DNA of 64,000 nucleotides, taken from positions 62,001 to 126,000 of the forward strand of contig NZ_JACHHN010000009.1 of assembly GCF_014202765.1 (NCBI RefSeq). Direction: 5' to 3'. Within the stretch, counting starts at the first letter, position 1. The number at the start of each line of letters is the position of its first letter. Source of the DNA: Silvimonas terrae. GTDB lineage: Bacteria; Pseudomonadota; Gammaproteobacteria; Burkholderiales; Chitinibacteraceae. Both the position numbers and the translations under genes were made by a program. Shown in pieces: positions 42,806-51,993 of the stretch. The notes below the pieces were generated by a model. The model was not told where the DNA came from. It saw only the letters and a list, made by a program, of their open reading frames with translations, and ran no database searches.

Positions 42806-45544
42806 TTACTTGTAGCCCACTGTCGCATCCGGGTTCTCTTGCTGCAGGATGTACTTGTTACCGCCAATGGTGACCACGTAGTTAGACGGGCCAGAAATCG
42901 GCAGATAGTAGTTCAGCGCGACGGTCACCGTCTGGCCCGGGGCGATGGTTTGCCAGGTCGGGATGCTGAACTTTGCGTGGTTGTAGTTGTTCTTGAAACC
43001 ACCGATGTTGTTCGGGCCGGTATAACCCGCAACCGTGTTGGTCAGACCGAAACCAGACTGGTCTGCCATCGTGGCCGGTGCGGATACCGGGTAGTCGAAC
43101 TCGACCGTGCTGCCACCCGGAATGGTCTGGGTGGAATTGTTGGTGATTTCCATCTTGGGTGTGATCGGGTAGTTGTTATCCCCCATCGGCCACTGATCCA
43201 GGATGATCCCCACGGCAGCCGAGGTGGTCGGCAGCGTGGTTTCAGCCTTCTTGTTGCCATACGGCGCGGCAGCAGTGAAGGCGTTGTAGATATCGGTGGT
43301 CAGCGTATTACCCATGTAGTACTCGCCCTTGCCGCCGTTCATGCTGGCGTTCCAGGCATAGTCACCGGCCAGTTCCCAGATCATGGCACCGCCAATGCCG
43401 CGGTCGACAATGTACTGGGCCTTGGTCTGGATGGACTGCTCGGTTTCGGTGGAGATAAACACCTGCTTGGTGGCATTCCACAACCACGGCGCAACCAGGG
43501 TTGCATTGTAGTTGGGGCTGTAGGTACCGGTGATGGTGTTCTCGGTGACGCCGTAGGCCGCCAGATAATCCGGAACAATGCCGTTTTGCAGGTTCATGGC
43601 GTGCCACAGCGGGTTGCCACCACCAGGAACCGGATTGCCGTTGGTATCCAGGTCATACCAGACGTTGTCGATACCAGTCGCGCCCTGACCGCAAGTGGCA
43701 ATGCCCTTGCAGGTTACGGTGCTGCTCACGGTCGGGCTGGTACCCCACAGGCCATTGGCACCGCCCGTCACACCCTTCCAGCCACGGGTGTAGTACGGCA
43801 GGCCCAGGTTGATACGGCCAGACTGCAGCGCGCCACGGTAGTAGTGGTAAGCCCAGTCGGTATTCAGATAGCCAATGCCACCGTATTGCGAAGCGCCATA
43901 CACGCCGCCCGCCTTCAGTTCAGCATCGTTGCCATCGTCATACAGTGCCGCATTCGGACCAACATACTGGTTCCACGCGCCATGCAAGTCGTAAGACATC
44001 AGGCTGGCGTAGTCCAGATATTGCAGACCCGACAGATTCTCTTCACCACGCAGAATCCAGCCCGAAGCCGAACCGGCAATGGTCAGCATGTAGTACTTGT
44101 TGTCGGTGGCCGCAGCGGTATCCAGTTTCTGGCGCAGGGTCTTGAGCAACAGGTTGTAGCTGGTCATCAGCCCCTTCAGGCGCGGGGTAGAGATGCTGAA
44201 GTCGTCCGGGTTACCGGCCTGGTTATTGGTGGTGGGATGCTCGTAATCGATATCCACGCCATCAAAGAAGTTGTACTGACGCAGGAACGCCACCACCGAA
44301 TCGGCAAACGTATTGATACCAGCGGTGTTGGTGCTGCCATCGGCATTGGTGGTCATGGTGTAGAAGCCGGTACCACCAGCCCAACCGCCAATCGACATCA
44401 TGATCTTCACGCCTGGATTCTGCTTTTTGTACTGGGCCAGCAAGTTGAAGTGGCCTTTGTACGGCAGCGTGCTATCCATGCTCGCACCAGCGACGTTCGG
44501 CCAGGTCAGACCGATTTCCGGGCTGGTGGCACTGGTGTCGATCTTGATGGTGTAGGCATTCTGATCCACCGTGGCAAACGCATAGTTGATATGCGAAACC
44601 TTGTTCCACGGAATATTGTTGACCAGATAAGCCGGCGTGCCGCCCGCGCCGGTGCGCCAGCTGGCGAAGTAACCAACGATACGGCGATTCAGACCATTGG
44701 CCAGTACTTCGCGGCCATTGGCGTCATACACCTTGCAGTACGGCACGTTGCTGGCACCCGGGATCAGGCCATCCGGACGGCAAGCGTTGGCCGACGGGGT
44801 CGGTGCCGGCGTTGGCGTGGCGGTCGGCGTCGGCGTTGGGGCCGGGGTCGGCGTTGCAGTCGGCGTCGGCGTGGGGGCCGGGGTCGGCGTTGCGGTTGGC
44901 GTCGGGGTGGGGGCCGGGGTCGGCGTTGCAGTTGGCGTCGGTGTGGGGGCTGGGGTCGGCGTTGCAGTTGGCGTCGGCGTCGGTGTGGTGCTGCCACAGT
45001 TGCCGACAACGGTCCACGGCTGGCCAGTGCCAGTCGCACCATTGCTGGTGCTGGGGTTGTTACCCTGGGTCCAGAAATTGGCTTTGTAATTCACACCGTT
45101 GTAGCTCACGGTTGCACCGGTGCTATAGGCGGTGGTGGAAACCCAGGCGGCGTAACAGTTGCCCGACGGCGTTGGGGCCGGCGTAGGTGCGGGTGTCGGC
45201 GCAGGCGTCGGGGCCGGTGTTGGCGCAGGTGTCGGCGCGGGTGTCGGGGCCGGTGTTGGCGCAGGCGTCGGTGCCGGTGTCGGCGCGGGTGTCGGGGCCG
45301 GTGTCGGTGTCCCGCCGGTATCTACGCCCAGATCCTTCCACAAGCTTGGCGTTGCTGCCGGGTTCCAGTTGGCACCCGCATAGTCAGTCTGGGTAACCAG
45401 TGCCTGATAGTCGTGCCCGTTGTAGTAAACAATCGTGCCTGCGGTGTAGGTACCACCGTCTTGCCAGGCTGGGTATGCGCCCAATGCGTATACCGCAGCC
45501 AAGGCAAAGGGCACAGCCGCAAGGGCCAGCCGCTTGCTTTTCAT
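42806..45544 (-). CDS. Secreted multidomain GH18 chitinase
   Basis: Encodes 912 residues from the ATG at 45544. After a signal peptide (to about residue 23) come a CBM5/12-type chitin-binding module ([25 protein letters not shown], about 24-75), a Thr-Pro-Ala-Pro linker (about 79-127), a second such module ([21 protein letters not shown], about 130-183) and a second linker of 12-residue units (about 187-250). The GH18 barrel (about 285-780) has MSIGGW and the catalytic [10 protein letters not shown] with Glu near 435. A C-terminal beta-rich domain (about 800-912, [16 protein letters not shown]) resembles accessory cellulose/chitin-binding domains. It hydrolyses chitin outside the cell. No sugar-uptake genes are adjacent. 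Confidence 0.95.
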   Translation of the reverse strand: MKSKRLALAAVPFALAAVYALGAYPAWQDGGTYTAGTIVYYNGHDYQALVTQTDYAGANWNPAATPSLWKDLGVDTGGTPTPAPTPAPTPAPTPAPTPAPTPAPTPAPTPAPTPAPTPAPTPAPTPSGNCYAAWVSTTAYSTGATVSYNGVNYKANFWTQGNNPSTSNGATGTGQPWTVVGNCGSTTPTPTPTATPTPAPTPTPTATPTPAPTPTPTATPTPAPTPTPTATPTPAPTPTPTATPTPAPTPSANACRPDGLIPGASNVPYCKVYDANGREVLANGLNRRIVGYFASWRTGAGGTPAYLVNNIPWNKVSHINYAFATVDQNAYTIKIDTSATSPEIGLTWPNVAGASMDSTLPYKGHFNLLAQYKKQNPGVKIMMSIGGWAGGTGFYTMTTNADGSTNTAGINTFADSVVAFLRQYNFFDGVDIDYEHPTTNNQAGNPDDFSISTPRLKGLMTSYNLLLKTLRQKLDTAAATDNKYYMLTIAGSASGWILRGEENLSGLQYLDYASLMSYDLHGAWNQYVGPNAALYDDGNDAELKAGGVYGASQYGGIGYLNTDWAYHYYRGALQSGRINLGLPYYTRGWKGVTGGANGLWGTSPTVSSTVTCKGIATCGQGATGIDNVWYDLDTNGNPVPGGGNPLWHAMNLQNGIVPDYLAAYGVTENTITGTYSPNYNATLVAPWLWNATKQVFISTETEQSIQTKAQYIVDRGIGGAMIWELAGDYAWNASMNGGKGEYYMGNTLTTDIYNAFTAAAPYGNKKAETTLPTTSAAVGIILDQWPMGDNNYPITPKMEITNNSTQTIPGGSTVEFDYPVSAPATMADQSGFGLTNTVAGYTGPNNIGGFKNNYNHAKFSIPTWQTIAPGQTVTVALNYYLPISGPSNYVVTIGGNKYILQQENPDATVGYK
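44800..44995 (-). repeat. 36-base tandem repeats coding the second chitinase linker
   Basis: About five near-identical 36-base units code for [12 protein letters not shown]. Differences between units are mostly silent third-base changes. This is a coding minisatellite that could change in copy number by slippage or recombination. Confidence 0.8.
45165..45320 (-). repeat. 12-base tandem repeats coding the first chitinase linker
   Basis: A run of about twelve TPAP units coded by 12-base repeats (on the plus strand GGTGTCGGCGCA-like units). Periodicity is clear, with third-base variation. Confidence 0.8.
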
Positions 45545-46119
45545 AGGTTCAGTCTCCAATCCATTGATCTCTGTATCGCGATGATCCGTTCTTGTGTCCG
45601 ACGGATCTTTGAAGGTGCCGGTTTTTGTAAGAAAACCGCGTTATGGCACCGGTCCCGCCAAGGCTTTTCTTGCCGTTTTGCGGGCGCGCTATCGATTAGC
45701 GGCATGGGGAGAGGGTGTGTCAAGGCAACGGCATCAGGCGTATGGCTGCGGTTTTCCGGGCAATCAGACCACTGCCTCATTCGTGTTTTGTTGCATTGCA
45801 GCACAAAGAGGACCAACGGGAGAATCAGACCGATGCGCTGCGGCTTTTTGCCCGGATTGCCTATGATGCAGCACAAAAAAAGCACTTGCTGATGAAGGAG
45901 CAGCAGATACCAGTTGCCTGGCCACTACCGCCGATCTGCGACAGCCGGATGTCAACCGGATGACATTTTGTTGATTCGGCCCCCTCCACGTACAGCAAAC
46001 TACTTACAAACCTTACGCCCTACTCCACCATGCATGCCGTCCGGAAGCACGTCACCCGGCATGCTTGAGCAGATGGCCGGATTCTGATAAAACCCGAGTT
46101 CATTACTCGGGTTTTATCC
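45545..46119. promoter_or_regulatory. 575-base divergent region between the chitinase and QueD-like genes
   Basis: No gene is seen. About 70-105 bases before the chitinase start a nested inverted repeat is visible: GGTGCC (45614-45619) with GGCACC (45645-45650), and inside it GGTTTT with AAAACC. At the other end a 13-bp hairpin touches the queD start. The chitinase promoter is not obvious. I recognise no known riboswitch class. Confidence 0.4.
46086..46118 (+). promoter_or_regulatory. Perfect 13-bp hairpin ending one base before the QueD-like ATG
   Basis: GATAAAACCCGAG (46086-46098) and CTCGGGTTTTATC (46106-46118) with a seven-base loop; the ATG is at 46120. There is no Shine-Dalgarno between hairpin and ATG. 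It could block or guide ribosome entry, or be a terminator of an upstream transcript while the gene itself is leaderless. Confidence 0.55.
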
Positions 46120-46716
46120 ATGCTGATCCGCAAGCTGTTCAAATTTGAAAGTGCACATATCGTGCGCAATTGTTCGTCCGACCGGTGTCGGCGCTCTATC
46201 CACGGCCACAGCTACAAGGTGGAAGTGCTGCTGGAAGCGCACGCACTCGACAACGGTCAAATGGTGTACGACTTTGGCCTGATGAAGGGCACCATCAAAG
46301 ACGTGATTGACGCGTTCGACCATGCCATCTGTTTCTGGGACAAGGACGATCCTGAGTACATCCGCCTCTCGCAAGAATTCTCTGCCCGCTGGATCAGCGT
46401 GCCGGTGTCGCCCTCGGCAGAGCAATTTGCCCGCGTATTTTTTGTGGTGATCGACGCCATCCTCAAAAACACCGTGATGAAAAATGGCGAGAACGATGTG
46501 CGCCTGCATTCGGTGATTGCCCACGAAACCGAAACCGGTTACGCCCAGGCGTTCCGGGAAGACGCTGAAAACCCCCGTATGGGCTTGATCCGGCTGCAAG
46601 ACCTGGTGTTTTCCGAGCAGGTCAAAGCGGAGTGGCATGACCCGCACATGATGGACAAACTGATGGCGGGCGAAGCCTTCATCAACCCGGAAGTCCCCCT
46701 GCAAATCAAGGCTTGA
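46120..46716 (+). CDS. 6-carboxytetrahydropterin synthase/6-pyruvoyltetrahydropterin synthase family protein (QueD-like)
   Basis: A 198-residue T-fold enzyme. Zinc ligands are visible in FESAHIV (His) and HGHSYKV (two His), and a catalytic Cys is likely within RNCSSDRC (about residues 18-24). The later DFGLMKGTIKDVIDAFDHAICF and VIAHETETGYAQA segments match QueD/PTPS proteins. QueD makes 6-carboxytetrahydropterin for queuosine; at 198 residues this protein is longer than E. coli QueD (121) because of an insert and a C-terminal extension, so another pterin role is possible. No queC or queE is adjacent. Confidence 0.85.
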   Translation: MLIRKLFKFESAHIVRNCSSDRCRRSIHGHSYKVEVLLEAHALDNGQMVYDFGLMKGTIKDVIDAFDHAICFWDKDDPEYIRLSQEFSARWISVPVSPSAEQFARVFFVVIDAILKNTVMKNGENDVRLHSVIAHETETGYAQAFREDAENPRMGLIRLQDLVFSEQVKAEWHDPHMMDKLMAGEAFINPEVPLQIKA

Positions 46717-46778
46717 GCACCAGACGGTAGCCCCCGCTGACCTGCGCTATATTGGGTACAGCAAGGGAGGACAACGTC

Positions 46779-47153
46779 ATGATCAGCGCCGAATCCACCA
46801 TATCGCCTGAGGCGATTGTGCAAGCGCAACTGGATGCCTACAACGCGCACGACACCGATCGCTTTGTGGCTTGTTATGCGCCGGATGTGCGCATTGCCGG
46901 TTGGCCATCCAACGAAACACATATGGAAGGCCGCTATGCGCTGGCGGCGTTCTACCGCTTGCACCGCTTCAACCGCCCCGCCCTGCGCGCTGAACTACAA
47001 AACCGCATTGTGTTTGGCAATACGGTGATTGATCACGAAATCATTACCGGACTGGAATCACACACCGTCACTGCCGTGGCCATTTACCGGGTGGACAACG
47101 ACCTGATCAGTAGCGTGCATTTTGTGGAGCGGCCGGCGGCGCCAGACCGTTAG
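46779..47153 (+). CDS. SnoaL-like/NTF2-fold protein
   Basis: Encodes 124 residues from the ATG at 46779, which follows AAGGGAGG by seven bases. The sequence EAIVQAQLDAYNAHDTDRFVACYAPDVRI is the standard start of SnoaL-like and steroid-isomerase-like NTF2 folds, and IVFGNTVIDHEIITG and TAVAIYRVDNDLISSVHFV complete the cone-shaped sheet. Such proteins are small enzymes or binding proteins with no shared reaction, so I assign no substrate. Its stop overlaps the hda stop by four bases on the other strand. Confidence 0.78.
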   Translation: MISAESTISPEAIVQAQLDAYNAHDTDRFVACYAPDVRIAGWPSNETHMEGRYALAAFYRLHRFNRPALRAELQNRIVFGNTVIDHEIITGLESHTVTAVAIYRVDNDLISSVHFVERPAAPDR

Positions 47154-47821
47154 ACGTGGCGATCGCCCGCCAGCACGTCGCGGATCAGCGGCACCGTCAC
47201 CGGACGCTTGATGGACAAGGCGTAGCGGCTGGCTTGCTCCAGCACCGCGCGCAGACTGGCCAGATCCCGCGCCGTGTGGCGCAGGAGGTAGTCTGCCACT
47301 TCAGACGGCAACTCAAACCCGGCTTCCCGCGCCTGTGCTTTGAGCGCGGCAATCTTGTCGGCGTCTGACAAAGCCTTGAGTTGATACACCAATCCCCAAC
47401 CCAGGCGCGTGGTCAGGTCATCCCGCAAATCAAGTTGCATGGGCGGAATGGGGCCGGCGGCCAGCAAGCGGCCGCTGCCTTCGCGCAGCGTGTTGTAGTG
47501 GTCGAACAAGCGGATTTGCTGTTCCGGGCTCAACGCTTCAACGTTATCGACAATCAGCGCAGCGGCAGGATCAATCTGCTCGGGCAGGGCCTCATGCGCG
47601 GCATCGATCACCAGCGCACCGGCCAGGCGGCCCGCGGCTGCGTCCAGCAAGTACGATTTACCCACGCCATCCCCGCCCCACAAATACAGAAAGCGGATAT
47701 CCGCGGCACCGGCCGCCCATTCGGCCAGCATGAAGAGCGGCTCTGCGTTCTCGCCCGGCACAAAGCCTTCAAAGCTGGGCGGTTGCGGCAGGTAGAGGTC
47801 CAGAATCAGTTGCTCACTCAT
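47150..47821 (-). CDS. hda: DnaA regulatory inactivator Hda
   Basis: A 223-residue DnaA-like AAA+ protein lacking the DNA-binding domain. QLILDLYLP at residues 4-12 is the expected beta-clamp-binding motif. Walker A is WGGDGVGKSYLL and the Walker B/DnaA-like region reads ALIVDNVEALSPEQQIRLFDHYN. With the clamp it stimulates ATP hydrolysis by DnaA and so prevents re-initiation of replication. It diverges from purM, as in E. coli-type and betaproteobacterial genomes. Confidence 0.93.
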   Translation of the reverse strand: MSEQLILDLYLPQPPSFEGFVPGENAEPLFMLAEWAAGAADIRFLYLWGGDGVGKSYLLDAAAGRLAGALVIDAAHEALPEQIDPAAALIVDNVEALSPEQQIRLFDHYNTLREGSGRLLAAGPIPPMQLDLRDDLTTRLGWGLVYQLKALSDADKIAALKAQAREAGFELPSEVADYLLRHTARDLASLRAVLEQASRYALSIKRPVTVPLIRDVLAGDRHV

Positions 47822-48204
47822 CCGCGTGCCCCTTTTTGCCAGGCACAGACGTGCCTGTTCGCCCGGTGCAGAACGGCAACCAGGTGATTTTGCAGGGCAA
47901 ACAGACGGGGAGTCGGGCGTATCATCTAAAGATGCGGTAAAATACTGGCCTTTTGTGGAGCGGCTAAAAAAACCGGACTGGTGGGCGTACCCAGGTACAC
48001 CCTATCCATTGCCAGCGATGCTGCACCGGATTTTCTTTGCCACTCCCCGGATTGGTCTTTTGGCGAAGGCTCACAATTCTAGCCGTAACAGACCAATCCC
48101 GCCATTAAGGGCCGCTAACAAAACCCGGTGCAACGACACTGGCCGGGTTTTGTTAGCGATTCTAAGCACGCCCACCTGATCTGGACCACGAGGCCATATA
48201 CAAC
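47822..48204. promoter_or_regulatory. Divergent hda/purM region with a long purM-proximal hairpin
   Basis: A gene-free stretch of 383 bases. GGTAAAATACTGG near 47936 could supply a -10 (TAAAAT) for purM, giving a leader of roughly 260 bases. Near its end a perfect 16-bp stem lies at 48113-48128/48143-48158. A GAGCGGCTAA sequence at 47958-47967 recalls the end of the repeat before lipA. No PurR-type operator is recognised. Confidence 0.4.
48113..48158 (+). repeat. 16-bp perfect inverted repeat upstream of purM
   Basis: CGCTAACAAAACCCGG and CCGGGTTTTGTTAGCG with a 14-base loop, ending 46 bases before the purM ATG. It shares GGGTTTTGTTA and CTAACAA(A/T)ACCC with the termini of the element at 35573-35679. 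There is no T run after it, so it is not a standard terminator. Confidence 0.65.
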
Positions 48205-49248
48205 ATGACCACCACCCCCACCGGCTTGAGCTACCGCGACGCAGGCGTTGATATTGACGCTGGCGATCAACTTGTTGAAAACATCAAACCGTATGCCAAG
48301 CGCACCATGCGCCCGGAAGTGCTGGGCGGTCTGGGCGGCTTTGGCGCCATGGTGGAAATCTCCAAAAAGTTCAAAGAGCCCGTGCTGGTTTCCGGCACCG
48401 ATGGCGTGGGCACCAAGCTCAAGCTGGCCTTTGAACTGAATCGTCACGACACCGTCGGTATCGATCTGGTCGCCATGAGCGTGAACGATATTCTGGTGCA
48501 AGGCGCAGAACCGCTGTTCTTTCTGGATTACTTTGCCTGCGGCAAGCTTGATGTCGATGCGGCTACCGAAGTGATCCGTGGCATTGCCCACGGCTGTGAA
48601 CAAGCCGGTTGCGCGCTGATCGGCGGCGAAACCGCTGAAATGCCAGGTATGTACCCGGTGGGTGAATACGATCTGGCCGGCTTTGCCGTGGGTGTGGTCG
48701 AAAAGGCCAATATCATCACCGGCAAAACCATTCAGCCGGGCGACGTGGTGCTGGGTCTGGCCTCCAATGGCGCACACTCCAACGGTTACTCGCTGGTGCG
48801 CAAGATTCTGCATCTCTCGGAAGCCGATTACGCAGCCGAGTTCGAAAACGGCAAGTCGCTGGCTGATGTGGTCATGGCCCCGACGCGCATCTACGTCAAG
48901 CCACTCTTGAAACTGATGCAGACCCTGCCAGTCAAGGGCATGGCCCACATCACCGGCGGTGGCATCTCTGAAAACGTGCCGCGCGTACTGCCGGAAAACA
49001 CCGTGGCCCAGATCGACGCCAAGAGCTGGGCCATGCCCAAGCTGTTCCAGTGGCTGCAAGAGAAAGGCGGTGTGGCGGCGGCGGAAATGTACCGCACCTT
49101 CAACTGCGGCATTGGCATGGTGGTGATTGTCGGCGCAGGTGAGGCCGATGCAGCTACCCAGTTGCTCCAGGCCGAAGGCGAGACCGTGTACCGCATTGGC
49201 GCGGTGCGCGAGCGCAACGGCGACGAGCACCAGACCCAGGTCGCCTGA
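48205..49248 (+). CDS. purM: Phosphoribosylformylglycinamidine cyclo-ligase PurM (AIR synthetase)
   Basis: A 347-residue enzyme of purine synthesis that closes the imidazole ring of aminoimidazole ribotide using ATP. Motifs include [20 protein letters not shown] at the N-terminus, [12 protein letters not shown] (about residues 63-74), [41 protein letters not shown] and [15 protein letters not shown]. Full length. It begins the purM-purN operon. Confidence 0.97.
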   Translation: MTTTPTGLSYRDAGVDIDAGDQLVENIKPYAKRTMRPEVLGGLGGFGAMVEISKKFKEPVLVSGTDGVGTKLKLAFELNRHDTVGIDLVAMSVNDILVQGAEPLFFLDYFACGKLDVDAATEVIRGIAHGCEQAGCALIGGETAEMPGMYPVGEYDLAGFAVGVVEKANIITGKTIQPGDVVLGLASNGAHSNGYSLVRKILHLSEADYAAEFENGKSLADVVMAPTRIYVKPLLKLMQTLPVKGMAHITGGGISENVPRVLPENTVAQIDAKSWAMPKLFQWLQEKGGVAAAEMYRTFNCGIGMVVIVGAGEADAATQLLQAEGETVYRIGAVRERNGDEHQTQVA

Positions 49249-49323
49249 CGCGACGCAGCAGATTTGCCGGGGTGCGAGGACACAAAGTCTGCGCTCCGGC
49301 ATCTCTCGCGCACTACACCTCAC

Positions 49324-49932
49324 ATGTCCAAAAACATCGTCATTCTGGTTTCCGGTCGCGGCAGCAATATGCGCAAGATCGTCGAGGCCGCCATTCCTGA
49401 TGCGCGCATCGCCGCAGTCATTTCCAACCGGCCAGCCGCGGAAGGGCTGACCTGGGCGGCAGAGCGCGGTATTGCAACAGCCGCACTCGATCATCGCAGC
49501 TTTGACAGCCGGGATGCATTCGACGCCGAACTGGCCCGACTGATCGATAGCTATACGCCAGACCTTGTGGTTCTGGCCGGATTCATGCGCATTCTCACCC
49601 CGACCTTTGTGAACCATTACGCGGGGCGACTGATCAACGTGCACCCGTCGCTGTTACCCTCTTTCACCGGCCTGAACACCCATCAGCGCGCCATCGATGA
49701 GGGCGTGAAACTGGCCGGTTGTACGGTCCATTTTGTGACCGCAGAGCTGGATCATGGCCCCATCATCGCCCAGGCTGCCGTACCGGTCCTGGAAGATGAC
49801 ACCGCCGAGCAACTGGCCGCGCGCGTGCTGCAAGAAGAACACCAGCTCTACCCGCTGGCCGTGCGCTGGTTTGTTGAAGACCGATTGACCATTGAGGGCC
49901 ATCGCGTACGCGTGGGCCCGACCCGCGCATGA
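49324..49932 (+). CDS. purN: Phosphoribosylglycinamide formyltransferase PurN
   Basis: Encodes 202 residues from the ATG at 49324 (MSKNIVILVSGRGSN). It transfers a formyl group from 10-formyltetrahydrofolate to glycinamide ribonucleotide. Conserved residues are visible: VVLAGFMRIL, INVHPSLLPSFTGLNTHQRAIDEG (catalytic Asn and His), and VTAELDHGPIIAQAAVPV (catalytic Asp). Its stop overlaps the following ATG by four bases, so the DUF3108 gene is translationally coupled to purine synthesis. Confidence 0.96.
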   Translation: MSKNIVILVSGRGSNMRKIVEAAIPDARIAAVISNRPAAEGLTWAAERGIATAALDHRSFDSRDAFDAELARLIDSYTPDLVVLAGFMRILTPTFVNHYAGRLINVHPSLLPSFTGLNTHQRAIDEGVKLAGCTVHFVTAELDHGPIIAQAAVPVLEDDTAEQLAARVLQEEHQLYPLAVRWFVEDRLTIEGHRVRVGPTRA

Positions 49933-51161
49933 CAAAGTCCGGCGCGTCCTCCCGCTGGCGCGCCTCCCGTCTTCTGCTGGTGGTTGCCTTTGTGTTGTCG
50001 TTGCTGACGCACATTTTCTCGGCCACCGGTGACCTGCTGTACGACTATTTCACCAACACCTCTCCCGACAAGCCCAATGAGAAGCTGCGCAAACCCGCGC
50101 ATAAACTCAAAAGCCAGGATTGGGAAGACGAAAAAAAGCTGCCGGACGAACTGAAAAACATCAAACGCCCGGACATCCAGACGGTCTGGTTGATGCCCAA
50201 AGCGCCACCACCCAAGCCGGTCGTCGTGGCCACGGCCGAACCAACGCCAACGCCGGCCCCCAAACGCAAACCGAAGCCCGTCCGTGTGCCGGCCAGCACG
50301 CCCGCAGTGACGCGTCCTCCGGTCGTCATCGCCAGCCTGACCGCCTCCGCGCCGCAATCCTGGTTTGGTAACACAGCCAGTGCGCCTGCGCATGCCAGCG
50401 CGGTGGCGGTGGCCTCTGCACCCGCCCACGCCGCCAGCGCGGCCTCTGCCGTGGCCAGGGCGGCGCCCCCCGCTTCTGCCGTTGCGGCCATGCCGGTCAT
50501 TAACAATGCCTTCCCCAAACTCGTCCATATCACCTATCGCTGGAAAGGTTTTCCGGCCAGGCTGACCTGGACTGCGGGCGACGGCCGCTATTCACTACAG
50601 ATCGGCGCAGCCATGTTTGGCCGCAGCCGCACCTTCAGCAGCGTCGGCACCATTGGCAAACGCGGCCTTGCGCCGGAGCGGTTCAGCGATACGCGTGACG
50701 GCAAGCTGCAAAACGAAGCGCTGTTTGAATGGGATCAGCAAAAATTTGTACTGCACGATGGCGACAAAACCATTGAGGCGCCACTGCAACCTGGCGATCA
50801 GGATCTGTTTTCCGCCGCCTTCCAGTTCGCCTTGCAAGGCGCCAGCCTGCCCTCGTTTACGTTCTCTCTCGCCAGTGGGCGCAAGGTGTACGCCAACGTC
50901 GCCTTTCAGGTGATGGGCGAGAAAACACTGCGACTTTCCGGCAAGGATGTGGATGCCATTTTGTTGCGTGGCACCTTTGAAGATCGGGTGTTTGATTTCT
51001 GGCTGGCCCCGCAATGGCACAACCTGCCCGTGCGCATGATCCTGAACGTGGGGAAAGACACCTATGATGTGTATGCCAGTGATCTCGATGTCGACGGCCA
51101 GACGCTGCTCGAATCCCCGCCTCCGGGCCTTGATAACCCGCGTGGCCCGCGTGGTGGCTGA
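49929..51161 (+). CDS. DUF3108 protein with TonB-like membrane anchor and Pro/Ala linker
   Basis: A 410-residue protein. One membrane helix (about residues 13-33, LLLVVAFVLSLLTHIF) follows a basic N-terminus. Then come a charged segment, a Pro/Lys-rich stretch (PKAPPPKPVVV, about 90), an Ala/Ser-rich linker (about 135-180) and the DUF3108 domain (about 190-400) with ITYRWKGFPARLTW, DGKLQNEALFEWD and GTFEDRVFDFWLAP. Layout resembles TonB-type proteins: inner-membrane anchor, stretched periplasmic linker, C-terminal beta domain. Function is unknown. It overlaps purN by four bases and precedes a shorter paralogue. Confidence 0.82.
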   Translation: MTKSGASSRWRASRLLLVVAFVLSLLTHIFSATGDLLYDYFTNTSPDKPNEKLRKPAHKLKSQDWEDEKKLPDELKNIKRPDIQTVWLMPKAPPPKPVVVATAEPTPTPAPKRKPKPVRVPASTPAVTRPPVVIASLTASAPQSWFGNTASAPAHASAVAVASAPAHAASAASAVARAAPPASAVAAMPVINNAFPKLVHITYRWKGFPARLTWTAGDGRYSLQIGAAMFGRSRTFSSVGTIGKRGLAPERFSDTRDGKLQNEALFEWDQQKFVLHDGDKTIEAPLQPGDQDLFSAAFQFALQGASLPSFTFSLASGRKVYANVAFQVMGEKTLRLSGKDVDAILLRGTFEDRVFDFWLAPQWHNLPVRMILNVGKDTYDVYASDLDVDGQTLLESPPPGLDNPRGPRGG

Positions 51162-51176
51162 ACAAGGATGAACCTG

Positions 51177-51920
51177 ATGAAACCCCGATTGCTCTGCCTG
51201 CTCACCCTGTTACTTGCCCTGTGCGCGCTACCTGTCCAGGCGGCGGCCCCGGTACGGCCTGCCACCGATTTCCCGCATAATCTGGAGATCACCTACGTTT
51301 ATCGCGGCCTGCCGATTCCCATGCGCCTGAAATGGCAAACCGCTGACGGACGTTATTCGCTCAAACTGGCTGCCAGCCTGTTTGGGCGTACCCGCGCGTT
51401 TACCAGTGACGGCTTGCTGGGCAAGGATGGACTGGCGCCGGAACACTTTACCGATGTGAAAGATGGCAAACTGCAGAACGAAGCGCAGTTTGACTGGGCC
51501 AACCATCAAATCAATCTGCGCGATGGCGACAAAGCCAGCACAGAAACGCTGGACAAGGGGACTCAGGATCTTTTTTCCACCGCCTTCCAGTTGGCGATCG
51601 CTGGCGCGCCCAAGCGTAATTTCAGTTTTTCCATGACCAGCGGGCGCAAGATGTACCCCAATGTCGCCTTTGAGGTTCAGGAAGAGAAAAACTGGCGCGT
51701 GGGGGGCAAGGTGGTCAAGGTGATCCTCGTACGCGGCACCTTTGAAGATCGTGTATTTGATTTCTGGCTGGCGCCACAATGGTCTAACCTGCCGGTAAGA
51801 ATGGTTTTCAACCTGGGCAACGACGCACCGCTGGACTTGTGGGCCACTGAGGTCGAAATCGACGGCAAATCTGTCCTCGACGCCCCTTCACCCACCGATT
51901 CCCCCGGTAAAGACGACTGA
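51177..51920 (+). CDS. DUF3108 periplasmic protein (short paralogue)
   Basis: Encodes 247 residues from the ATG at 51177 (MKPRLL), with AAGGA eight bases upstream; an ATG at 51168 is the alternative. A signal peptide ends PVQAAAPV, and the rest is a single DUF3108 domain: ITYVYRGLPIPMRLKWQTADGRYSLKL, DVKDGKLQNEAQFDW, GTFEDRVFDFWLAPQWSNLPVRM. It is clearly paralogous to the domain of the upstream protein but is exported free into the periplasm rather than anchored. Function is unknown; the pair may act together. Confidence 0.85.
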   Translation: MKPRLLCLLTLLLALCALPVQAAAPVRPATDFPHNLEITYVYRGLPIPMRLKWQTADGRYSLKLAASLFGRTRAFTSDGLLGKDGLAPEHFTDVKDGKLQNEAQFDWANHQINLRDGDKASTETLDKGTQDLFSTAFQLAIAGAPKRNFSFSMTSGRKMYPNVAFEVQEEKNWRVGGKVVKVILVRGTFEDRVFDFWLAPQWSNLPVRMVFNLGNDAPLDLWATEVEIDGKSVLDAPSPTDSPGKDD

Positions 51921-51993
51921 ACCGCTTTTCTGGCTGCGACCGGCGTTTGACGTCGCAGCGCATCTGCATAAGACACAAATCAGGCAAAACAAC

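Noticed and set aside
42839-45892. A 1017-codon open frame on the strand opposite the chitinase
   Set aside because: It mirrors the codon bias and Gly/Ala/Val-coding complement of the repeat linkers; the minus-strand frame has a signal peptide, known domains, catalytic motif and terminator.
45900-46119. preQ1 riboswitch before the QueD-like gene
   Set aside because: The hairpin present lacks the C-rich loop and A-rich tail of the preQ1 classes.
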